The position numbers and the translations under genes are program-made. The notes beneath the pieces are model-generated. The model did no database searches, was not told the origin of the DNA, and was given only the letters and a program-made list of their open reading frames with translations. This document shows positions 1 to 5,594 of a stretch of DNA of 8,744 nt, in pieces. The DNA lies in NCBI GenBank assembly GCA_027364695.1, contig DAHXOV010000009.1, positions 1-8,744 of the forward strand. Direction: 5' to 3'. This stretch comes from a bacterium (lineage in GTDB: Bacteria; Bacteroidota; Bacteroidia; B-17B0; Aurantibacillaceae). How positions within the stretch are numbered: the stretch's first letter is position 1; each line of letters begins with the position of its first letter.

Positions 1-892
1 CATATAGATTATACAAGAAATTATGAAGGGATAGTTTTTTTCTTAAATCAGGAGGCAGTACCTCGTTTTCGTTGACTAAAATACCTGTGCCGTCTAATAT
101 GTAGTGTTCTGGCAGGTTTAATTCTACATAAAAGGAGCCAAAGTCGCCGTAAAATTCATGATCCATGTGTTGTTGTGTATCCCATTTCATTTTATGGTCA
201 TATACAGATATTCTGGGGTACCAGTGTACTATGTCATAATGTTTGTAGCCAAATGTGGTGAATAGTTTCATTCTGTTTCGTATGGCTTCTTTATCAAAGT
301 ATGTTTTAAATTTTACTTTGATTGTAATAGAGTCGTTGGGAGGCAGTCCTTTTTGAAGGGTTACTTTAAGAATGGTATTGTCTATTTCGTAATTGGTAAT
401 ATCTTCGGAAGATAATATAGTATCGCATTGAATGGTTGTAGTTTTTTGGAAGGTATGGGGGTCTATGTATTTTATATTTATAATACTATCACAGTTTTTA
501 ATTAATTTTCTTTTGATGTTGATGTGAATGATTTCCGTGCCTAAGTTTTTTTCTCTGTATTTTCCATATTTTAGAGGTGTTTTATTGTTTTTATATAAAT
601 CAGATAAGTAGGAATTTTTGCATTGTGCATTATTGTATAAATGAAAAAATAACTCGTGAAGCGTATCGGGAGAGTTGTTCCAATAAATAATTTCTTCTTC
701 GCCATCAATGATATTTGTGCTATCGTTGAGGGTAGCATAGATATTGTAATGTACATCTTGTTGCCAGTATGCTTCGTGGTTTTTTCTGTTTTTCCAATAC
801 AAAGGGTTACCTTTGCTTCTGTATTGTAAATACTCATTTTGAGCAAGTGATACAGATGATATGAGAAAAAATATGATAAAGAGACGAGGCAT
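1..892 (-). CDS. Secreted M1-family metallopeptidase, N-terminal part (gene runs off the left edge)
   Basis: The frame is open without a stop for 297 codons from the ATG at 892-890 to the window edge. Residues 1-17 (MPRLFIIFFLISSVSLA) look like a Sec signal peptide with cleavage before Gln18. The rest resembles the N-terminal beta-sandwich domain of Bacteroidota M1 aminopeptidase-like proteins: YWQQDVHYNIYATL at 42-55, YWNNSPDTLHELFFHLYNNA at 70-89, VHWYPRISVYD at 222-232 and EFYGDFGSFYVELNLP at 246-261. The zinc site (HExxH plus a downstream Glu) would lie beyond the edge, so catalytic competence cannot be judged. By family knowledge it would be an exported enzyme releasing N-terminal amino acids from peptides. 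Nothing links it to the nitrate genes. A TATTTTTG motif lies just upstream, but too close to the start codon to be a convincing -7 element. The family call is fairly secure; the exact substrate is unknown. Confidence 0.85.
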   Translation of the reverse strand, partial: MPRLFIIFFLISSVSLAQNEYLQYRSKGNPLYWKNRKNHEAYWQQDVHYNIYATLNDSTNIIDGEEEIIYWNNSPDTLHELFFHLYNNAQCKNSYLSDLYKNNKTPLKYGKYREKNLGTEIIHINIKRKLIKNCDSIINIKYIDPHTFQKTTTIQCDTILSSEDITNYEIDNTILKVTLQKGLPPNDSITIKVKFKTYFDKEAIRNRMKLFTTFGYKHYDIVHWYPRISVYDHKMKWDTQQHMDHEFYGDFGSFYVELNLPEHYILDGTGILVNENEVLPPDLRKKLSLHNFLYNLY

Positions 893-977
893 AATTTTTT
901 GCCAAAAATATAGAAAAAATACTCTGAATAATCTATATGTTTTTTTTGTTTTATTATATCTGATTTTACTCTAAAAA

Positions 978-1126
978 ATGCAAGAAAAGGTAATTATTCA
1001 TTGGTTTAGGAGAGATTTAAGATGAGAGGACAAAATGCTTTATACAATGCCTTAGTGAGTGGTTTTAGAGTACTACACTTGGTTTATACGTATTATTCAA
1101 AGGCTTGGAGAGAGGGGTTTCATTAA
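978..1126 (+). pseudogene. Fossil of a DNA photolyase/cryptochrome gene (N-terminal end only)
   Basis: On the plus strand, the ATG at 978 reads MQEKVIIHWFRRDLR and then meets TGA at 1023-1025. HWFRRDLR is the hallmark start of the photolyase antenna-binding domain, where the next residues are normally L-E-D-N. Here TGA stands where a Leu codon such as TTA is expected, and GAG GAC (E-D) follows directly. The homology then resumes in another frame at 1034: NALYNALVSGFRVL, ending near 1075, matching the usual 'N-x-AL-x-x-AL-x-SG-x-x-VL' continuation. Intact photolyases have roughly 430-480 residues, so at least 90 percent of the gene is gone. From 1076 to the TAA at 1124-1126 the reading is HLVYTYYSKAWREGFH, which I cannot place with confidence. 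It is the only plus-strand gene trace in the window and lies between two minus-strand genes. No function is expected. Confidence 0.8.
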
Positions 1127-1132
1127 CAGACG

Positions 1133-1864
1133 TTATTTTTCTTTCTCAATAGATATTTCCTGTAACTGTTCTCTGTTTAATATTTTGATTCTTTTTTTAT
1201 TGCATTCAATAATTTTTTCTTTTTCAAATGCACTGATTGTTCGTATTACATTGGCAGGTGTCATACTTGATAAGGCAGCTATATCCTGTCTTTTTAATGA
1301 TACATCAATATAGCCATCTGTAGTATATCCATAGAATTCACTTAATTTAATCAATGCATCAGCAACTCTTGCGTGTATTTGTTTTTGAGTAATATTGACA
1401 AAGTGATTTTGATATTCTATAAGAGTAGTTGCAAAATTTTGAAGTAATTTATTTGCAAAAGTAACATTCCCCATTAATACTTTATTAAAGTGTGTTTCAT
1501 CAATAATACAAACAGATGAATTTTCTAATGCCACAGCAGTATGAGTATAATTTTCGCCTGTAACAAGTGTTTCAATATCCAGAAAATCTACGGGTTTTTT
1601 TAGCCCAATGATAATTTCTCTTCCTTTTAGAGAGTGTTTAATTAGTTTTGCTTTGCCTTCATTTAAGCAATACAATCCTGATGGTTTGCAATTTTCTTTG
1701 TATATGGTTTCACCTTTTTTAAAATTGATCACTATTCTGTTTTCGTTCAGTAATTCTAATTCGTGGTCCGTTAAACCTTCCAAAAGAGATAATGTTCTTT
1801 TGGTGCATGTTACACAAGAAGGCTGTATTTTTAAATTCACGTAAGCAGCATCTTTCATAATCAT
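1133..1864 (-). CDS. Crp/Fnr-family transcriptional regulator with N-terminal CxxC
   Basis: A 243-residue protein with the full Crp/Fnr layout: a cyclic-nucleotide-type beta-roll at about residues 25-125 (GETIYKENCKPSGLYCLNEG at 51-70), a dimerisation helix at about 130-165, and a winged helix-turn-helix at about 165-232 (SLKRQDIAALSSMTPANVIR at 189-208). The beta-roll lacks the Arg/Glu signature of cAMP binding. Cysteines are C17, C20, C59, C66, C119 and C221. C17-x2-C20 matches the first two FNR cluster ligands, and C119 (SSVCII) aligns with FNR Cys122 (SMVCEI). The third N-terminal ligand of FNR has no counterpart. In the recognition helix the Glu and Ser used by FNR are Ala and Ile, while the Arg (R208) is kept, so its site may differ from the FNR box. 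It lies 140 bases downstream of moaCB and probably controls the nitrate and cofactor genes (inference). ATG codons at 1864 and 1858 are both possible; the first is used. Confidence 0.88.
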   Translation of the reverse strand: MIMKDAAYVNLKIQPSCVTCTKRTLSLLEGLTDHELELLNENRIVINFKKGETIYKENCKPSGLYCLNEGKAKLIKHSLKGREIIIGLKKPVDFLDIETLVTGENYTHTAVALENSSVCIIDETHFNKVLMGNVTFANKLLQNFATTLIEYQNHFVNITQKQIHARVADALIKLSEFYGYTTDGYIDVSLKRQDIAALSSMTPANVIRTISAFEKEKIIECNKKRIKILNREQLQEISIEKEK

Positions 1865-1880
1865 TTTTTATATGGAAGAG

Positions 1881-1888
1881 CAAAAGTA
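1881..1888 (-). promoter_or_regulatory. Candidate Bacteroidota -7 promoter element for the Crp/Fnr gene
   Basis: The minus strand reads TACTTTTG, an exact match to TAnnTTTG, the -7 consensus of the Bacteroidota main sigma factor. It would place transcription start near 1874, about 10 bases before the ATG. No good -33 TTTG is visible at the usual distance. The element sits between short inverted arms, AGCA at 1879-1882 and TGCT at 1889-1892, which might allow self-regulation but could be chance. The match is short and the region is AT-rich. Confidence 0.4.
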
Positions 1889-1934
1889 TGCTGTTATTAT
1901 ATTAAATAAAATGATTTTAGTCAGGAATAAATAT

Positions 1935-1950
1935 TTTTATTATAATAAAA
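1935..1950. repeat. Perfect 16-bp AT-only palindrome upstream of the Crp/Fnr gene
   Basis: TTTTATTATAATAAAA is its own reverse complement. Pairing continues at 1932-1933 with 1952-1953 after one mismatch, giving a 22-bp span. It lies in the 140-base gap between the moaCB stop and the regulator start, about 60 bases upstream of the proposed -7 element. It could be a binding site for a dimeric regulator. It has no G or C, so it is a weak hairpin and a poor terminator. Chance is quite possible in such AT-rich DNA. Confidence 0.35.
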
Positions 1951-2004
1951 TTATTTGTTATGTATGGAAGGATAAAGTACTGCGTTGAAAACAGATGAAA
2001 ATTT

Positions 2005-2955
2005 TTATTTAAGTTTATTTTTTATTTTTTTATATTCTTTTGAATGATGGTCCCATCCTTCTGCTACTCTGAAAATGTGTAAAATATAAGGAAAAAGAGC
2101 ATCCATACTTTCTTTTACTCCATTAGAGGATCCAGGTAAACACAGTATTAAGCTCTTTTTTATTTTGCCTGCCAAACTTCTTGATAGCATAGAGTAGGGC
2201 GTTCTTTGCTGTCCGTAGTTTCTTGCGGCTTCCATTATTCCAGGGATTTCTGTGTCTAACATTGGTTTGATGGATTCGGGAGTAAGATCAGTAGGAGAGA
2301 GTCCTGTTCCACCTGTTGTTACAATCAAATGCATATTCTTATGAACCAGTTCTTCTATTGTCGTTCTGATTTTTTCTATGTTATCTGGTAGGATTGTATA
2401 ATGCTTGACATTGATATTCAAAGCGTTGAGTTTTTCTTTTATGATGAGCCCTGATTTATCAGATTTTGTTCCTTTAGAAACACTGTCTGACATCACTATT
2501 ACTGCTGCTTGAAGTTTTTCGGCTACTTTATTGTAGTTGGTAAAATCAGATTTTCCACCTTTTTTATGAATGAGTGAAATATTTTTGATACAGATGGTTT
2601 CGTTGAATGGTTTTAGCATATCATAAATAGTTAGTGCTACGATAGATACGCCGTGTAGGGCTTCCATTTCGCATCCTGTTTTGTTGATACTTCTGACGAG
2701 CACTTGTATTTGTATTTTATTTTCTTCAAGACAAAAGTTGATTTCACAGCCATCAATAGGGATAGGATGACAATGTGGTATCACATTAGATGTATTTTTG
2801 ACGGCTAAAAAACCTGCTGCTTTTGCTATGGGTAAGATGTCTTTCTTAGGAAGGTCGTTGCTTTTTATTTTATCGATAATTTCAGTTGAAGTTACTATGA
2901 TGGCTTCTGCCAGTGCTTCTCTTAGTGTGGTTATTTTTTCAGTAATATTTCTCAT
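2005..2955 (-). CDS. moaCB: Bifunctional MoaC-MogA/MoaB molybdenum cofactor protein
   Basis: A 316-residue fusion of two cofactor enzymes. Residues 1-150 are MoaC, cyclic pyranopterin monophosphate synthase, which completes the rearrangement of GTP begun by MoaA. It shows VIPHCHPIPIDG (58-69), GCEMEALHGVSIVALTIYDM (94-113) and KKGGKSDF (131-138); Asp112 and Lys115 correspond to the catalytic Asp128 and Lys131 of E. coli MoaC. Residues 151-316 are a MogA/MoaB domain, which adenylates molybdopterin before metal insertion: MSDSVSKGTKSDKSG (155-169), TTGGTGLSPTDLTPES (213-228, with the conserved Asp223) and YGQQRTPYSMLSRSLAG (247-263). The N-terminus is complete against MoaC (NITEKITTLREALAE). 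Both halves keep their key residues and should be active. The gene lies 24 bases after moaD, last in the cofactor cluster. Such fusions are known in Bacteroidota. Confidence 0.95.
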   Translation of the reverse strand: MRNITEKITTLREALAEAIIVTSTEIIDKIKSNDLPKKDILPIAKAAGFLAVKNTSNVIPHCHPIPIDGCEINFCLEENKIQIQVLVRSINKTGCEMEALHGVSIVALTIYDMLKPFNETICIKNISLIHKKGGKSDFTNYNKVAEKLQAAVIVMSDSVSKGTKSDKSGLIIKEKLNALNINVKHYTILPDNIEKIRTTIEELVHKNMHLIVTTGGTGLSPTDLTPESIKPMLDTEIPGIMEAARNYGQQRTPYSMLSRSLAGKIKKSLILCLPGSSNGVKESMDALFPYILHIFRVAEGWDHHSKEYKKIKNKLK

Positions 2956-2979
2956 ATATCTTAATTTTTTATTTATTAT

Positions 2980-3237
2980 TTATCCACCTGCAAATGGGGG
3001 TAGTAATGCGATTTCATCTCCATCAGATAAATGAATATCTGTCTTTGAATTGAAAGGATTTTTGGGGAGTACTTTCATATTATGAACGATTTGTATTTTA
3101 GAATTGTTCAGACGAGGATAATGTTGGTAAAGATAATTTAATAAATGATTTAAAGTTCCATCAAAAGATATTTTTTCTTCTTCTTTTTTAGTGATTTCTT
3201 GGGCTATTCCAAAGTATTTAATGATGATATTTGCCAT
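2980..3237 (-). CDS. moaD: Molybdopterin synthase sulfur carrier subunit (MoaD)
   Basis: An 85-residue ubiquitin-like protein ending in LLPPFAGG. The C-terminal Gly-Gly is the residue pair that is adenylated and thiocarboxylated so that sulfur can be passed to precursor Z within MoaD-MoaE. The SDGDEIALLPPFAGG tail is typical of MoaD, as are the length and the N-terminal IIIKYFGIAQEIT strand. It starts inside the end of mobA with a 20-base overlap, so translation is probably coupled. No moaE, its obligate catalytic partner, or moeB, its activating enzyme, is present here, so both must be encoded elsewhere. The call rests on the Gly-Gly end, the size and the neighbours; a ThiS-type protein is the alternative but is less likely in this cluster. 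Confidence 0.93.
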   Translation of the reverse strand: MANIIIKYFGIAQEITKKEEEKISFDGTLNHLLNYLYQHYPRLNNSKIQIVHNMKVLPKNPFNSKTDIHLSDGDEIALLPPFAGG

Positions 3238-3799
3238 GATGGAGTGTATGATTTAATTCTTTGAATGTATTAATGTTAGTAAAAGATAGATGGTCTTGTT
3301 CAGAAAATTCTAAGTAGTAAGTCTTTGCTATTTGTAATAAATTTTTGAGTTTGAAATCACCGCTCTGTACTTGGTTATTTATCAATGGTAAAATGCTTTT
3401 GGAATAAATACCACACAGGGGGTGTATTTCCTGTTTAATTTTTGGCACGACAATATCTGATATATCTTTGTGTGCTGATAAAAGTTGAATAATAGCGCGC
3501 GTAAGATAAGGCATATCACAGGATAACACAATATTTTTGTTGGTATTGGTGTGAAATAACCCGGTATGGATGCCTCCAATGGGACCGGTATCTTTTATTA
3601 AATCTTGTATAATGGATATTTTTTCTGATTTGAGATAGTCATAAACATCATCATTTGTTACAATAATTATTTTATTACAAAACGTATTTATAGTATAAAT
3701 TAAATGCTCTATAATAGGAACATTGTTTATTTTAATAAGCCCCTTTTTTATTCCATTTAATCTTATTGCTTTGCCACCAGCTAGAATAATGCCATTCAT
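3218..3799 (-). CDS. mobA: Molybdenum cofactor guanylyltransferase (MobA)
   Basis: A 193-residue nucleotidyltransferase that adds GMP from GTP to Mo-molybdopterin, making the bis-MGD cofactor used by NarG. It has the N-terminal nucleotide loop LAGGKAIRLNGIKKGL (6-21), DTGPIGGIHTGL (70-81), SCDMPYL with the Mg-binding Asp95 (93-99), HPLCGIYSKSILPLI (126-140) and the FTNINTF end motif (173-179). The loop departs from the common LAGGxSxRMGxDK form: Leu replaces Met14, Asn replaces Gly15 and Lys replaces Asp18, while Lys19 is kept. Length is normal (E. coli MobA is 194). The start ATG overlaps the moeA stop as ATGA, and its end overlaps moaD by 20 bases, so all three are probably translationally coupled. 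Its presence fits a dedicated cofactor supply for the nitrate reductase. Confidence 0.93.
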   Translation of the reverse strand: MNGIILAGGKAIRLNGIKKGLIKINNVPIIEHLIYTINTFCNKIIIVTNDDVYDYLKSEKISIIQDLIKDTGPIGGIHTGLFHTNTNKNIVLSCDMPYLTRAIIQLLSAHKDISDIVVPKIKQEIHPLCGIYSKSILPLINNQVQSGDFKLKNLLQIAKTYYLEFSEQDHLSFTNINTFKELNHTLHHGKYHH

Positions 3800-4995
3800 T
3801 TTAATAGATATACATTAATTTTTTCTCCTTTTTTCAGATTTGTTTCTACAAGTACAATAGCATCTGCCTTTGCAGATGAAATCAGCATGTGAGAATCTTG
3901 TTTTTCAGGTATTCTAATTTTATTATTTTCAATATTTGCAAATAATATCCTGGCTTTATTGTCATTGATTGTAATAGCTTGATGGAGTTCCATTTGAATA
4001 GGGTGAAATAGCCAATCTTCTTTTAGTCCATAACTTTTTCTGATATATCTTAATATATACCAATAGAAGCAAGAAAGAGCCGCTCTTGGGTTCCCAGGAA
4101 GTCCAAAGAGTACTTTATCTTTTTTTATAGCAAATAAAAAAGGCTGACCAGGTTTTTGCGCTACCTTATCTACCAGAATTTTAAATCCTAACTCTTGAAT
4201 AACCAATTTTGTGAAATCATAATCTCCTACAGATATTCCACCTGTTGTAATAATGATATTGCAGTTGTCCATTGCATTTTTAAGATGCTCATAAATGGCA
4301 GTTTTGTTATCTTTTAGAATGGTATATTTTGCTTGTATTCCAAAATATTGATGCAACAAATGTTGAATCATTATTCCATTCGTTTCATATTTCTCACCTG
4401 CTTTAACAGACTTACTTCCTAATTTTTTTAATTCGTTGCCTGTAGCTATAATGTATATTGCAAAGTTTTTAAATATTCTCACTTCTTTTCTTCCTATAGT
4501 TGCCAACACGGCTAAATGCTCAGGTTTTAAGAGACTGTGCTTTTCAAATATCAATTCATCTTTTTTAACTTCTTCACCTTTTTTTCTGATGTTTTGGAAA
4601 AATTTAATAACAGGTAATGTAAATAAAACATGATTGTTGGACAGGTTTTGCGAATGCTCTTTCATTATTACAGCGTCGTATTGTTTAGGAACAAGCGATC
4701 CCGTGTAAATTTTAATGCAACTATTTAAAAGATTGAAATCAGAGTTAAACAGATGGATCCGTGTATCTCCAGCTTTAATCTCTCCTTCAATTTGATATTT
4801 TTTGTTAGGAGTATAATGCTTTGTAACAATTGCAAAACCATCTACAGCAGATTGATTAAAGTGAGGAACATCTATGGAGGCATAAACATCTTCGGCTAAA
4901 ATTCTTCCTGCGCACTGGGTAGTAGAGACTTTTTCGGACTTTGGAATAAAAGTGTATTGATTTATTATTTGTATGGCTTCTTGTACTGTATGCAT
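3796..4995 (-). CDS. moeA: Molybdopterin molybdotransferase (MoeA)
   Basis: A 399-residue protein of normal MoeA length that inserts molybdate into adenylated molybdopterin. Motifs in order: DVPHFNQSAVDGFA (42-55), with Asp52 matching a catalytic Asp of E. coli MoeA; IYTGSLVP (96-103); ATGNEL (184-189); TTGGISVGDYDF (250-261); KPGQPFLFA (281-289); and FGLPGNPRAALSCF (297-310). The C-terminal domain IV (about 325-399) ends normally. The Arg in GNPRAA replaces a more usual Val and is a mild variation. The gene starts 27 bases after the unknown membrane gene and overlaps mobA by four bases. With the MogA half of moaCB, which makes its adenylated substrate, it covers the last metal-insertion steps. 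No Shine-Dalgarno sequence precedes the ATG. Confidence 0.95.
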   Translation of the reverse strand: MHTVQEAIQIINQYTFIPKSEKVSTTQCAGRILAEDVYASIDVPHFNQSAVDGFAIVTKHYTPNKKYQIEGEIKAGDTRIHLFNSDFNLLNSCIKIYTGSLVPKQYDAVIMKEHSQNLSNNHVLFTLPVIKFFQNIRKKGEEVKKDELIFEKHSLLKPEHLAVLATIGRKEVRIFKNFAIYIIATGNELKKLGSKSVKAGEKYETNGIMIQHLLHQYFGIQAKYTILKDNKTAIYEHLKNAMDNCNIIITTGGISVGDYDFTKLVIQELGFKILVDKVAQKPGQPFLFAIKKDKVLFGLPGNPRAALSCFYWYILRYIRKSYGLKEDWLFHPIQMELHQAITINDNKARILFANIENNKIRIPEKQDSHMLISSAKADAIVLVETNLKKGEKINVYLLK

Positions 4996-5022
4996 GATGC
5001 GAATTTAGTTTAAAGATAGGTA

Positions 5023-5481
5023 TTATTTCAATAAAATTCTTCCATCTTTTGGATATAATTTATTCACACGCACAGGATAAATCGTATGTATTTTTATAGA
5101 GTCCTTTGGGAAAGGAAAAAAAGAGTTACAATTTGTATATATTTTTCCATTAATAAGATATTCAAAATATACGCCCTCTTCGTTCCTGTCGGTCTTACAA
5201 AACTGTATGATTCGTCCTTGCACATATATGTTGTTGATATAAAAATAATAATTTTTTTTAAGATCCTGATAGACAAAAACCGAGATAATAATCAAAAAAA
5301 TCAATAAAAGTATTCTTACAAACTTATTCCTTTGTTGTTTTGCTTTAAAGAAAAAATAGATATTTAATATAATGCCCCCGATTGCAGCCATTAAAATGAT
5401 ACTTCCAGCGATGATGGATATAATCAGTTGTTCATCACTTACAATAATCAAAATAACAGATTTTCCACAAATTTTTATCAT
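5023..5481 (-). CDS. Unrecognised small membrane protein between the nar and mo genes
   Basis: A 152-residue protein I do not recognise. The start is set at the ATG at 5481-5479; one in-frame TTG lies directly before it. Hydrophobic stretches at about residues 19-45 and 54-71 predict two membrane helices, joined by a short basic loop (KAKQQRNKF). The C-terminal half (about 78-152) is polar and strand-like: YVQGRIIQFCKTDRNEEGVY, then YLINGKIYTNCNSFFPFP and IHTIYPVRVNKLYPKDGRIL. This recalls the small beta domains of DUF3592-like or similar Bacteroidota membrane proteins, where a 'G-x-I' strand precedes 'Y-x-I/V-N-G-K-x-Y'; that likeness is weak. Two cysteines (C95, C118) lie in this half. It is followed after 27 bases by moeA and may be co-transcribed with the cofactor genes. 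A role in nitrate or molybdate metabolism is only suggested by position. Confidence 0.7.
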   Translation of the reverse strand: MIKICGKSVILIIVSDEQLIISIIAGSIILMAAIGGIILNIYFFFKAKQQRNKFVRILLLIFLIIISVFVYQDLKKNYYFYINNIYVQGRIIQFCKTDRNEEGVYFEYLINGKIYTNCNSFFPFPKDSIKIHTIYPVRVNKLYPKDGRILLK

Positions 5482-5497
5482 CAATTAAAATCGTCGG

Positions 5498-5516
5498 TGC
5501 TTGAATGAATCATGCA
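5498..5516. repeat. Operator-like imperfect inverted repeat at the promoter of the cofactor operon
   Basis: The minus strand reads TGCATGA-TTCAT-TCAAGCA: two 7-base arms matching at 6 of 7 positions around a 5-base spacer. It overlaps the edge of the proposed -7 element and the likely transcription start, a place where a bound dimer would repress. On the plus strand it contains TTGA-N5-TCA, close to but not the FNR box (TTGA-N6-TCAA). The size and symmetry suit a Crp/Fnr dimer, perhaps the regulator encoded at 1133-1864, but that link is inference. Confidence 0.4.
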
Positions 5517-5522
5517 AATATA
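5515..5522 (-). promoter_or_regulatory. Candidate Bacteroidota -7 promoter element for the membrane gene and cofactor operon
   Basis: The minus strand reads TATATTTG, an exact TAnnTTTG match. It would start transcription near 5508 and give a leader of about 27 bases before the ATG at 5481. No clear -33 TTTG is seen at the expected distance, where the terminator arms of the nar operon lie. Position directly after the nar terminator and before a group of closely spaced genes supports the call, though the motif is short. Confidence 0.42.
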
Positions 5523-5525
5523 AAT

Positions 5526-5563
5526 ATAAAAACAGCCCCTTGAGTTTGATGCCCTTTTGGGCT
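5526..5563 (-). terminator. Probable intrinsic terminator of the nar operon
   Basis: About 30 bases after the narI stop the minus strand reads AGCCC (5563-5559), then a spacer, then GGGCT (5538-5534), followed at once by GTTTTTATATTT. The stem is preceded by AATA and trailed by a U-rich tract, as in a Rho-independent terminator. A second, tighter hairpin, GCCC-AAAA-GGGC (5562-5551), uses the same left arm, so the two stems exclude each other. The unusually long 20-base loop of the first stem, or the lack of a direct U-tract after the second, keeps confidence moderate. Confidence 0.5.
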
Positions 5564-5594
5564 ATTGAAGTAGCATTTGAATGAAAGAAAAAAA

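Noticed and set aside
571..846. Minus-strand open frame of 91 codons
   Set aside because: It overlaps the M1 peptidase in another frame. The peptidase frame has a signal peptide, family motifs and no stop over 297 codons; this one shows no recognisable features.
903..910. TATTTTTG on the minus strand as a promoter for the peptidase
   Set aside because: It would leave a leader of only about 4 bases and has no -33 partner; a run of T before G is common in such AT-rich DNA.
1076..1132. Terminator after the Crp/Fnr gene
   Set aside because: I found no GC stem followed by a T-run on the minus strand between the stop codon and the photolyase fossil.
1059..1313. Plus-strand open frame opposite the Crp/Fnr gene
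   Set aside because: Most of it is antisense to the winged-helix end of a clearly real gene. Its first part overlaps the photolyase fossil but in a frame that does not carry the homology.
2005..2955. moaC-mogA fusion as a possible assembly error or novelty
   Set aside because: Both domains are complete and joined by a short natural linker, and bifunctional MoaC/MoaB proteins of this type are known in Bacteroidota.
3382..3579. Second minus-strand frame inside mobA
   Set aside because: mobA motifs occur in the main frame on both sides, so this is a shadow and not a frameshifted piece of the gene.
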